This document shows positions 25,201-37,800 of a stretch of 64,000 nucleotides of DNA, in pieces (positions within the stretch are counted from its first letter, which is position 1; each line of letters starts with the position of its first letter). Source of the stretch: Pachyseris speciosa (Eukaryota; Cnidaria; Anthozoa; Scleractinia; Pachyseridae); assembly GCA_016490735.1 (NCBI GenBank), contig JAEMWC010000215.1:583501-647500 (forward strand), written 5' to 3'. The notes below the pieces were generated by a model. The model was given only the letters and a program-made list of their open reading frames with translations. It was not told the DNA's origin and searched no databases. Position numbers and translations under genes: made by a program.

Positions 25201-25533
25201 TAGCTCTGTCTTCCATAATTAAATCCCACTTTATTATGTTAAATAGTGTTCTCTAGAAAGCGTGCACCGGTTAAAATATCTTAGTGGTTTGACCTGGCAT
25301 GTCGTACTTCATTTCGCGGTTAATTACGGTTAATTTTTTCTCTTATGAGTTGTCACTGAGTTATTAATTGATTTCCATTCAATATGAATCGTTCATTTTA
25401 ATAACTCGCAGCAAATTTAAATTTTTTATTACAAATGGCAGCGAGCATTAGCCCCAAAGTAAATGTAGATTGCTCTTCAATGAAATGTTTCTTATTGTTT
25501 TTTATAATAAAGATAACTTTATTTTAGCTAATA

Positions 25534-25580
<47 letters not shown>

Positions 25581-25759
25581 CTTTAGAAACTTTATAAACA
25601 CAGGCTCCAATAGTGCTGGGAGTAAAATGTCTACTTTCAGTCTGGTCTCATCCTGAGACCTTAGACTTCAAGGACCTTTCTGGGTCGCCGTTTCGAGAAG
25701 TGCAGACTTCTGTAAAGTTCTGACTCTACTTGGATTCCAATTTCCTTCAAATTTAATGG

Positions 25760-25828
<69 letters not shown>

Positions 25829-28800
25829 CGTTCGCAGTGCTATACATTGCTTCCTGCACTCCCTTAGAACCAGACCCATCCCTTGATCCTGAGGTACTAG
25901 AGGAGTTTTTCATGGAATGGACAGAAACCTTCGTAGTGTGTGTCGTTCCTAAGAGGATAATCTTTTGCAGCTCATTGACGTTAATGGCTCCAGGGATCTT
26001 TCCTAGATTCTGGCCCATTCCCTTTCTAATAAGTCCCAGCGCACCAACGAGGATACAGTCTCTGTCCTCATTCCCCACATTCTCGTGACTTCAATCTCAA
26101 GGTCTTATATTTTGAGAGCTTTTCGATGACCTTTGTCGATATGTTTCAGTCGGGTGGTACCAATACGTCTTTGCAACACCGGTTGGCATGGTCCTTGACC
26201 ACTTCATCTTCAAATCAGTTTCGAAAAGCGAGCCCGTCACATCAAACCAGCCAAAGTTTTTGGAAAGAGTCCCGTTTGTGATCAACTTCCTACTAGTAAC
26301 AGAAGTAGTCGAAATGGTCATATAGCCTGTTCCTGTACAATCGTTCCTGTGACAGAAGCGTATCACCCCTGCCTACGACTAATTATGGGGAGCAATTTCA
26401 TTGAAGAGCGTGAGCCAGGAGCTCTTGTAAGTGGACAGAGAGAAAGTGCCTGTTAGGATTTTAGCAAGTTGAGAGTGGCGACGTTACGGCAATTTGTTTT
26501 TATGTTCCACGGATCATTTGCACCAACAACCTCTGACCTTTTCCGACCCAGGTCACCGACACTCAAACGGTCCGATTCGGCCGGAGTTCCCTCGCGTGCT
26601 AGTTCAAAGCTCTGTTTTTTGCACAGTTTTTCCAAGAGCGTTCACTTCAACTCTATTACAAACAACTTAATTTCTACGCTTCACCTGGCGCCAAGTGCCT
26701 CCCCTTCTTTTCCTGCGTGAATGATTGCGCAGGAGAACCTCTTATCTTGCGTGCTCTGACGGCGCCCCGCCATAAGTACTCGTCATGGCGCCAGCTTGGA
26801 GAAGTTAAGCGTTAGGCGAAAGGGAAAGAAAAGAACGGGTTTTTTTTTCACTAAATTTTTGTCAGAATAATAATTCTCATGATACCTTGAACAACCGTTA
26901 ATGCACCGAATCAAATTTGATCAACTATAATTCACTTTTATCCTTGTAGTTCTGCACTTATCGCCGACTAAGTTCCTTCAGTCTTTATCCAATTTAGTGG
27001 TAAATTTAGAGACCTTAGTCTGCAATATAGCTATGAAATCAGGAGAAGAAAGTTTCGATATACTGGCAACATGCGATTCGACATCCTTTACTGAAACATG
27101 TGTCATTTAAGAATGGGGTATGCATTTCTCGACTTACGCAGCTAAACGCCTCTTCACCGATATTTCACGACGCACTCCCAAGTAGCAAACAACCGCAGAA
27201 CCAAGCTCAGAAACTAACCTTGGAGCTCAAAGGTCTGGATTGAGAATGAGCGGCCTTAGTCATGGTTTAATGTATTAAAGTTTCTTTGAAATTCATTTAA
27301 CATTAAATCACATTGCTGAAGTCTTTGGTCACTCAACAAATGGCTTATTTTCCTCATAATACGCTTTGGTGGCGAAAAAAGGATTCAATTTTTAATCTTA
27401 AACGTTCTAGGATTGTCTCGTGGATTCGACAAAATGCCTTGAATTTCTGGTCGGCTTACGGTAGAGTAGAAGATTAGAAGATAACTTGGTATTCGCTGGC
27501 TTTGACATCATTGATGCCAACACAAAACATTTTTATTTATAAAATGGTCTTCAGTTTGATTCCAACGACTTGCTAACTCTTCGTCTGCCAAGAATGACTT
27601 TTTTTCAGAAAGATATCAAGAAACATATAGCAACCAGTACTATTTTGCGAAGTCTTGCGCCCGCTCGAGCAGGAAGAATCCCAGGAGGTCAAAATGTTAA
27701 TTCTCATGACCTCTGCCGTTTCTTTACCATTATTACTTTCGGGAAAAGAAATTAGAAATTCGTCACCAGGAATTGCAAGCTTTGCAAATGGCCTATGCGG
27801 GCTGAATTTAGTGAGCTGAGTAAGTGACCAGCCGTAAACGCTTGTTGACCGGCAGTTCCGAGTGTGGTTTTACTACTGATGCGGTGAATTTCCTCGGTAG
27901 TAACTGCATTAGCTCCTCTTTTCGTCTCACGGAAAACCTATGTGTGAAAATGTAGCATTATTTTATTCTTTTATTTTCCTTCGCTCCTCTTGACTGAGCC
28001 AAAACTTCCGACATCCGAACAGAACTTGGCCATAGCTTGGTTCAATATATTGGCGTCTTGGGATGAAATTGTGAACAATCAATTCGCACTTATGCAGGAG
28101 TTTTTACCAGATTCTAGTGTGTCACCTTAACAACTTCAGTTTAAGAAACTGGCTCAGGTGATAATCTGAACGATCTCTGGCTCAGTTCCGATACTCTCGA
28201 GCCATTTCCTCAACGTTGTTTTGTCTTAAGACCAACATAAAACCAACACTGAACCGCAATTCGATTTATCGCTTTCCTTCCTTTACTCATAAAAGAACGT
28301 ATTTCCTCTCTTTTGAAAGCATACTGGATTATTTCTTACTTTGCGGTTCAGAGAAACTGTTTCCACTCGACATCGGAGAGATCAGATATAAGCTCTCAAC
28401 CACAAAAAATCCAAAAGTGATACGCCCTTCAAAGGGCTTTGATCACGATAGTTGTCGTTATCCATAGTTATCTTCTTCAACAACAGGTTCAAATTGTTTA
28501 CAAAAGTACGATTTATTGTTTAACTTCTGACGGTGTCTAAGCAAAACATTTTTTGCTCCTGTCAGTGTCTTGCAAAATGGCCTATAATTTCTCGTTCTTT
28601 GACTTGTTCAATAAGCTGTATCCATCTTCACTTGTTTTTTAGGACTTTATGCTTTCTCAGTTTGAATTCGTTTTTACTTGCTGCAGGTTTCATTTTACTT
28701 TGACCTCTTACTTTTCTTGATTTTAAAATCATGACTCTTGTATAACGCGGCTATTTTTAGCCTCTCGATAAAATTCTATGGTGTGACACAATATGAATAA

Positions 28801-31800
28801 TTTTGATAAACACGTTCCTGTGAATCGTCAAATAACTTAAACTGTCGAATTTCGAGAAAAAAAAATCTTAAGCCTATTGAGCAGTTCTTTTCTCTAATAA
28901 CGTTTATTATATTTTACTTATTACAACAAGGTTTGCAGACAGATAATGCTTTGCAGCTAAATCTAATAACCATAGACCATGACCTATTGCAGACCCTTGT
29001 ACTAAAATTACCTTAAACAATTATGAAGGCCATGAATTCCACTTGTGATAAGCCTCACTCAGTCCTTCTGACGCTTCTGACACTCCGGAGATGGCTGGCA
29101 TGTTATCAGCACAGAACACTGACAACATTGGTTGCCACTCGGAAAGTAGCTACATCAAATCTACTACAAGAAATAAGTCTGAAAAGCTGCAACAATTGCT
29201 ACAACATAGAAGATGATATCACGGATAACAATTGTATTAGGAGATTTATGGTATTGAGAAAATAAGAACAAAACATGCTTGCTGAGAGGATTTCGCGTTA
29301 CTTCATGCTGTTGGAAAACTCAGTTGAGAAATCAGCGTGGCTTTCGCGTCACACCGTGACCTTACTTCCATAACAAAAGACCATGCTTCATCCCACCATT
29401 TCGCAGCTGAAAACAATTCTTACTCTACCTCGTGTTGTTTCCGCATATTGAACTATCGGCTCACGCAGTTGTCGTGTTCAAAAGCTGCAGCTTCACGAAA
29501 AGTATGACCTGGGTCCACAGAATTTCAAGCAAGTCAGTTTTCGGTTAAGCCTATAAATCCTCTTACCCATAATCATCCTGTATGACTTACGAAAAAACCT
29601 TGATCCAATTGGGAAGGAAGGTATTGAGTACGTCAGATTAAATTCTTGTTCCCAATTACGTTTCTCTCCAGAATGTGTGTGTAGCGGCATAACAATTGCG
29701 TCTCACAGCCAATTTCTTTACTCCCGTAAACAAAAGCTGCATCGTTTCAAACAGGAATTCCTATCGAGACCTTTGATCTTCATCTAAGGCGCTCGAATCG
29801 GATTTTGTTGGGCTGCGAATTTCTTGACACAAGACCATTAACGGCTTAGCTTATCTCTGTGCGTTTCCTCGGACAGGCTTGGTTTATTAACGCTTTCTTT
29901 CTGCTGTTGTGTAAAGCACATGTAGTGCTATACTTCAAAAGTCGTCAAGAGGACCACGAAATTAATACTTATGGAGCGCAAACAGAGAAGTCCTTTTCAA
30001 TCTGCACCATTCCGCCTTCGAAGAAGCGAGAATGGTGGTGCAACTCGGTATAGCTTTCAAGAAAATAGATGCGAGTTCTTTAGGAGGAGAGCAACTCTCG
30101 AATACGCGGCAAAAGGTATGAGAGCATGTCGAGAATAGACGTGTATTTGAGCCTACTTGCTCATATGTTTTGTGTTTGGCAATCACTCATTCAGCGGTAT
30201 CCCCTAGAAGGCATTTCCACTCGGCATGCAATAAACAGAAACCTAAGTAAGAGGTCCCCTCGTGCGACTTCACGAAACACTTCATGATTTAGGCAGGACC
30301 CGTGACGTTCTCTTAAGGACCTTGAATGGGTGGGGAGGGTGCACTTGCACCCAAAATGTTTTCCTCTCGGTGTTTTTCAGGTGAAAATGACCACAGCTTT
30401 TGAAACTACTCTTCCATAATCATGCAGCACATGTTGGTCATGTACGTACTTAACTTGTTTCCCCGGAACGTAACGAAAAGATTACCAAGCAGTTCTTTCC
30501 AGTCAGTAAAGGTCACATATTTTGCACAGTATGCTAACGGACCAGAAAGCCGTTTAATCAGAGCTGATTCCCATGTGAAGTTGTAAAGACGTTATAAGAT
30601 AACTAATATGGCGACTGTCACAAAGATTGCGGATTTCTTAACCTGTTCCCAATTGAACACAAATGATCATGGGTGCGAGTCATGTTGACTTGATTTTTCT
30701 TTGCCTTTTGATTTGTTTTTTTTCGTTCTGCTTCATCTTATGTTTCGTTATATTTGTTTTTGTTTTAGCTAGTTAAGCGCGAAAAGTTCATTGTTATTCA
30801 TTAGAAGTAACTGTATCAATAATACCAAATTCCTTAATTTCATTAACAGCAAATTACATCGAAACATATGGAATGCTTGTCGTCACATTCTTCTAGTGCG
30901 AGTCTCCGTTTGCGTTTTCGAACCTTCAAGGGCGCAAGGTTGACTGTTTCACCTCATGGGTACATGAATGGTATATCTATTTTCGGGTCGTTATTGACCT
31001 TCTGCTCTGAATCGTGTTTTTAGCTGTGGGTGACACGCATCACGCCACTGCCAAACCAGGCTACTGCTAAGTTCTGTCACAACACGACATGCTTCTGTTA
31101 TCTATCGTCTTTCCTTTCGTTATTTTATCTCTTTGATAATGATGATGATCATGACGCCATTAGAGGAAACCTTGGAAACCGCCGCCGCCAAAATTCGATA
31201 TTTTGTAGACGCGGGGGTGGGGAATAAGGCGTTTTTTGCCCTCTGCCGTGATTAGTTAAAGACAAGAGGCTACAATTAGCCTAAACCCGGGCTTGCAAAA
31301 AACAGTATTGTATCCCTAACTTAGTGCTAAACAAAAGAATAGAGGGAAGTCTGTCTTTCTTACATCGGACGCATTGTGTTTAGCTTGTGTTGGAGTCTAT
31401 TTCTTTAGACCCCTATCAACATATATTCCTCTAAAATACAGCTCAACCATTGAGAACAATAATTATAACACTTGTAAAAAATATTTCTAAAAGAACAAGA
31501 AAAAGAGAAACAGAAAAAATAAAGCCCGTGATATATACCACTAACAGACATCGAACCCGGGTTAGCTGCGTCACAGGCAGGAACAATGACCTTTAGGCCA
31601 CAGAGGTTTGTCATTATGCAAGGTGATAAAAATAGTGTATTGATTCCAAAAAAAACTAAGCACACTTGTTTTCGCTTCGATGGATAATTGTTTGAGAAAG
31701 GAAACGCTTATCGAACGATGTTGGATTTTTTCGCATAAATGTGAATGGAGTCTCGGTGAAATGTGAGTAGAAAATTAATTAGCAGAGTGAAACTGTTGAC

Positions 31801-34800
31801 AAATACGTCAATCCAGGGTCATTTGAAACACAAGAAAGGAACGTTTCTGGACAGTTTCAAGGGACGCTAGTACATTTGTAAAAACTAATCGCTTATCATT
31901 CAAAAATTAAAGTCCAGAAATTAAAATAGTAAATTAACTACCTGTCAAAGTCTCAGGGGTGTGTGATATCCCGTACTTGAGTTATTCAACAAAATGTACA
32001 TCTCAATGGAGCGGATACGGGGAACACGGCAGTCCATCTGGAGTTAAATTTTGGTCATGTTAAAAGCTTTCTTCTCGCTGTTGAACTTGCAAACATTCGT
32101 ATAGACACTTCTCTTAACATATTAGTTGTTCAGACTTCAAAGACGCAAGGTGAATCGACATTTTCCGATACGTGACAACAAGTATCATTCTTGCTGTTGA
32201 TGTGAGATTTATACTTCCGAATCACTCGGCCGTGAAAGGTCAAACTCCCTTTGTCTGTAGTCTCTAATTTTTGGCGCTCCCCTCGCGTCGCGTCTCCTCG
32301 CAACTTCGCGCGCGCACGTGTCTTTCGCCCGCCCCACAATCCATCGCCAAAATTAGAGACTACTCGCAGTCTACTGAAGCAGACACGAGGAAACATGGCA
32401 GTCCATCTGGAGTTAAGTTTACTCGTGTTAAAAGCTTTCTTCTCGCCGTTGAACTTGCAATCATTCGCATAGACACTCCTCTTAACATATTGTTTGTTCA
32501 GACTTCAAAAGACACAAGGTGAATCGACATTTCCGATACGTGACAGCAGGCATCACTCTGTTAAAAATAGTTAGCGCTTGCGCAGAAACGCCGGAAGTGC
32601 ACTTTGTGGATGATACTCGACGAAAAAGAAGAACCGTCGGTAATCTTAGACCCGGGCGCCGCGCGAGACGCGCGCAGCCCGGGTAAAAATACCCACATCA
32701 TTTTCTTAAATGCCTACCTTGCGAGCACTGGTTTGTGAGATCGAAACTCGGAAAGATTTGTTTAGAAGGTATCGTGCGCTGTCGTTTTGTGGTCTTACAC
32801 TTATCGTATGATTTATTTATGTGACGGTTCCCCCTCAATGTTGAGTTCACGTAAATAATTTTGTCAAGACAGCGTGTGCTTAATATCGAAGACAGGGAGA
32901 GCGACCAATGCTCTTCGGCTAAACTTTGGCCAAGAGTCTTGTGCAAGGGATAGGTACGTGTACAGGTGCCTTGTATGTAATGTATGAAATGACGATAAAG
33001 TGTAATTAGGTCTTATACAAGGCTTGCGCAAAAAATGTCGTGAAACAAGACAAAAGATGGCTGACCATTGTATGTACCAATATTAGCCCGGAAACAAAGA
33101 AGTCCAAGAATTCGCTGCATTGAAATTTTGTTGTCAAAATAATTTCCGAGCTTTGATTATAATCAGATATCGCTTTATAAAGCGCCATTGTTTTTTATTT
33201 TCTTTTTCAGAACGAGAGTGGCGAAGGCAAAAGTCCGAATACGAAAGTTATATCATGGCACTGGAAGCTGAAAGAGACGCGCAGTCACGACACGGATCAA
33301 AGCAACAGGTAAACACGTTCTTTCTAACCTCTAAAGGGTTGAAATCTTTGCTTAACGTACAAAGACCGAGGACGCTGACAAGAGCTAAGGCTTTGAAAAC
33401 AATAAAGACAAGGGTCTCAGACCTGTCAATTGTAAACAAATACGCCGGGGTCACTTCTGCAAAAAAATACGTCGCGTACGAGTAAACTACTTTACGAAAC
33501 CGTTGTTTGGCAGTGAAATAGCAGCAGCAGTTTCAATTGACTGTAAACAGGCCCGTACATCCAGTTAAAATGCTGTTGTATGTCATTATGAGGTCCTCAC
33601 TCAAAGAGCATAGGGAATATACAGTATTTTGATCTGGGGATCAATCTTGTCAGTAGCCTTGGGGAATCCTCCATTTGACCAAATCTCTCCATATGGTGCA
33701 GTTTCGTAGAATCACAGACATAATCTAATAACAAGTGTTAATTGTATGTTCATTTCCGGATGAGTCGATCTCGGCCCAAATCTCTCTACCGGCCGGATTA
33801 GAAGAGAACTCAATACCAAGATTGCCCAAATGAAAAAAATCGTTTTTGTATTTCGTGCTCAACTAAATCAGTTCCTTGCCAGTCAGCTACAGATTTACAA
33901 ACTCATTCCTTGGTCATTCACGGGAAATCTCCGTAACGGGAATTGAAGAATGATAACTGGATATATCTGAAACCACATCCTTCTCAAATGAAAAAAAAAT
34001 AAGCGTCTTTAGTTCATTTTACGTTTTCGTGAAGAGAGGGTGGCCATATGATACTCAAACGCCGGCCAGTTGCTTAAAAACATTACTAATTGTGCATATC
34101 CGCTTTAGAAAGGTAGGTTCTCCTCGTAGCAATTAACCACCTTTTTGTGATTCTTGAGTCGTTGTGTTACGACAGTGTACGATGGTTGTAACTTGGAAGA
34201 CCCTTGTTTACTTTAATTTGGAAAATTAAGGATTTGTTTCATTTCCTGATTACAGTTAGACTCGATCTCCCATGATCCTACCGAGAAGACTCATTTCCCA
34301 CTGACCCTGGAGGACGAGGCTCTCAAAAATCAGACCAAGGCAGTATTGCTCGCCGAGCTTGTCTCCATGGAGCTATTTTATGGTCTGGAAGATCTGCTAC
34401 GTACCGGTCCAACCGGAATAGGCCAGGGACTTACCAGCGGTAAACTGTACAGTCTTACCGACAAGGATTTACTCCTACACAGCGCGGAAACTCTTTTAGA
34501 GGTACAGTGAAGTACCCCGTAGATCGAATTTTTAGTACACTCATAATTGAGTGTACAACATTCCGCTGTTTTTTCAACTATTTGTACTCCCTTCTGTTCT
34601 TCTTAAAAGGATAACTTAATTTCACCGGAACGCGAATGCGAACCCCGACAGATGAGAATCCTCTTGGTGTTATTTCGTGACCTGTCTGATGAAGCGTAAT
34701 TGTAAGATCCGCCGAAAGCTTGGAAATTCTTGTTTGTTTTGGTGTGAACGTCATTCAGGAAAAAACTCTTTTTCTCGCCGGGGCGGTTTATAACTGTGAT

Positions 34801-37800
34801 TTTTAATTGTGATTCCGTCTATTTTCTGATCTACTTGAAGACTCTCCAAGCGCTTTCCTTTGCTTTGCGTTTTCGATGCCTTAAAGTTTCCTTTATCCCT
34901 TTTTCTTTATGCCAGTTAACAGAGTACTTCTTTGCAAAGAGCACTCTTTCTGATGAAGACAACGGCAGAAATCCAGCATTGAAGAAGCTTGAATCTCAAA
35001 GCAAGGCAACAGACGGGCCTGGCAGATTACCAGCTCAAGGTGAGGACTGCTTACACCCCACACCCCACGAAGGGCGTCGTAGAAGGAATATCTGAGGAAG
35101 TCTTTTCCATAAATATATTTATCCCATTAATTCTACGACAGACTGATCTACTTTCAAAAGAAAACACTCTTGAAAGGGTTAGGTCGTGCTTCTTCATGGT
35201 TCTTTGTGTTTCTTGTGTATCATTATCAACTTAAGTTATTTGAGTTAAAACTCGGCGTTTACAGATATCAAAAAAATTCGTCCCCAGATTAAGTTGTTTT
35301 CAAACTGATGGCAGACTGTCGCGCTTTTTTAATTAAGAGTATGTTTCATCTTTGTTGTTTGTTTTGTTGTTGTTGTTGTTGTTGTTGTTTGTTTGCCGGT
35401 TTGCTGTTAGATTTTTCCAGATCCTTTACGCGAGCTGAATTGATATTTTGCCACACGTCAATTAAAGACAAGACACGTCAATTAAAGTTTAGGAAAAGAG
35501 AAAGACAGTGCTAGCGGTCTAAACTGACCGAAGTATATATTGGCTTAAATGTGATCAATACACACAACTTTTACCTTTTGCAATTTGCGTTTATGCTGTT
35601 CGTCATCCAAAATCCATTGTCACCATCCAAATCCTCCACCACTTATTTTAAATGATCGTTTTAATTGACAATCATATTATTTTAGCCCATATATGTCAAC
35701 TTCTTCTCCAATAAACTCCCGCCGTATCCTCATTAATAATAGCTGTTAATGACAACACTGCTTAAACGTTATTCACGCACAGCTGAAATTTTGTGCGGTC
35801 GCTACATGCAATCTCTCCTTTATGAGGAGCGGTCGGTGGACTTGCTGTAAATGTATATTTGCTTTTCATCCACCCACCCAAGCCCTTAACAGTGTGTATT
35901 GATCTCCCGGATAAGATCTTAATTGATTTAGTTGGATGACTGTTTTCTTTACGGCTTTACAGTAGAGCAACAACAAACTAAATAACTTAATGCGTGCCGA
36001 GTGCGACTTCTCGGTGGGTTGTTGTTGCCAAAGCGTTTTATTCTGTGGTTGGAGCAAGCCACGAGCGGATTATAAAATAACTGAACAACGGCCAACTTCC
36101 TTAGCCACGAAACATGAAAACGAATAAGATCTGTCCTGAAAAGGACGTACTGTACCGACTTGTGTAAAATAAATCCCATTCATCTATTCCCCTGAATGAG
36201 TAACGTTGATTCCAAGTTCGAAGAACAGACTTGGAAACGAGGTCGTCAAATAACTAACCCTCGTTATCGGTAACAAACCCCTCTCCCCTCCGCCCCCCCC
36301 CCCCCTCCCGCCGTCAAATATTGCCCAGTCTAGCGATTACAAGGAGTACAACATCACATCATTTCTTTTCAGACCGATTGCCAATTATTCTTCAAGCGCC
36401 GGTCCAAAAACCCTTGGCGCTTTTTGCTTCTTATTTAATTTGTCATTAATTACTGTGAGTACGGTTATCCCTGTCCCTAATCCATAGAGCACTTAAAATG
36501 ATCAAGCTAGTCATTATCCCCGAAATTGCCTTTTAGACTGGGCTATCCCTGTAATTATCTAGACGGTATTCCATTATCCCGTATTATCATTCATCAAATT
36601 GTGACTATGTCCAAATATGGTCATAGTGCGCTCAATATTAGTCGTGCGTACTCAACAGATATCCTGCGATTTACATAATTTTGTGCGTCGCGGAGAAACA
36701 TGATGGCTTTTCCAGCTATTTTGTCCATAAACGCAGAAAATTATTAATGTTCTGAATAATAAAACAATTATCCTGCTCAATTTTGTGGAATATCGCCTGA
36801 TATTCCGCGCGATTTTGAAGGATAATTGTTATATTATTTTGCGGTTTATTCTCCATCCCTGAAACCATCTCTGAGCCTTGTGAATGATAAACGATTACAA
36901 ATAACGTAAACACAACGAGCGTTTCATTTTTATTTGTTTGTTTGTTTGTTTTGTGTTATTTTGTTTTTCGTTTTGTTTGCTATTTCAGATAGATACACAA
37001 AACGTGACGTAGCTAGATAAGCCCTGGGCACCGATGTTGGGGAAAAAAACTATTTCTGGGCAAGCGATTCAGGGGGGTAAAGAGGCGGCGATATTTCTGC
37101 ATCCCTGCTGTGTGTGGCGGTGAATTAGGGCCTCAATTCTAATACAGGCATAGCCGGACGGGCTGTGGTGAGAGTTTTCGGAGAACACGAAGTTCTTTTG
37201 CATAATTGTGGCTTTGCGATTAACTCCCTGCACGTATTTTCCTTCTTCACACTCAACTTTATATCTTTGTTTTTAAAATTGAGACAGAGATAATGATATT
37301 ACGTTTATGGCTTCTAAGCTTCCTATGGTCTATCCGAAATTATCTTTTTAAAAAAAATTCACCATTCTGATCAAATCCTTTTATCGTGCAGACATTTGAT
37401 TATAGTACCTCCCGATGCCCAGTTGCGGGCATTGATTTCTTTTCAACTCCTTAGCAGCGGTGTCCTGTGGTGCTTCCAACTTTCATTTCGATTGATTAAT
37501 TTCAAGTGGGACCACTCAAAGGAAATGTGTCTTCCTGTGGTACTGTTGATTTTACAGCTTCCAGAACAAAAACAGTTATTGCTGCCATTCAAACGGAGTA
37601 GAAGGCATTTAAAAAAATTAGCTCTTAACGCTAATGAGTTGTTATGGAATCGCCCGCTGTTCGTTTGCAACTGACCTCCTGTCGAGTTTTCTTTGTACTT
37701 GGCTACGTGTTTAAAGTTTGCATATGAAAAGAAGACACAGGATAAATGATGTTCGTAGTTTTGAAAAATTCCTTAGAACTCTTAAACTAATCACTTAAAC

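Noticed and set aside
25756..26088. Open frame starting with a poly-methionine run
   Set aside because: Produced by the (GAT)n tract and the antisense of a dead LINE fragment.
31263..32686. Helitron call for the 1.4-kb element
   Set aside because: A terminal hairpin is present, but there is no TC start or CTRR end in either orientation.
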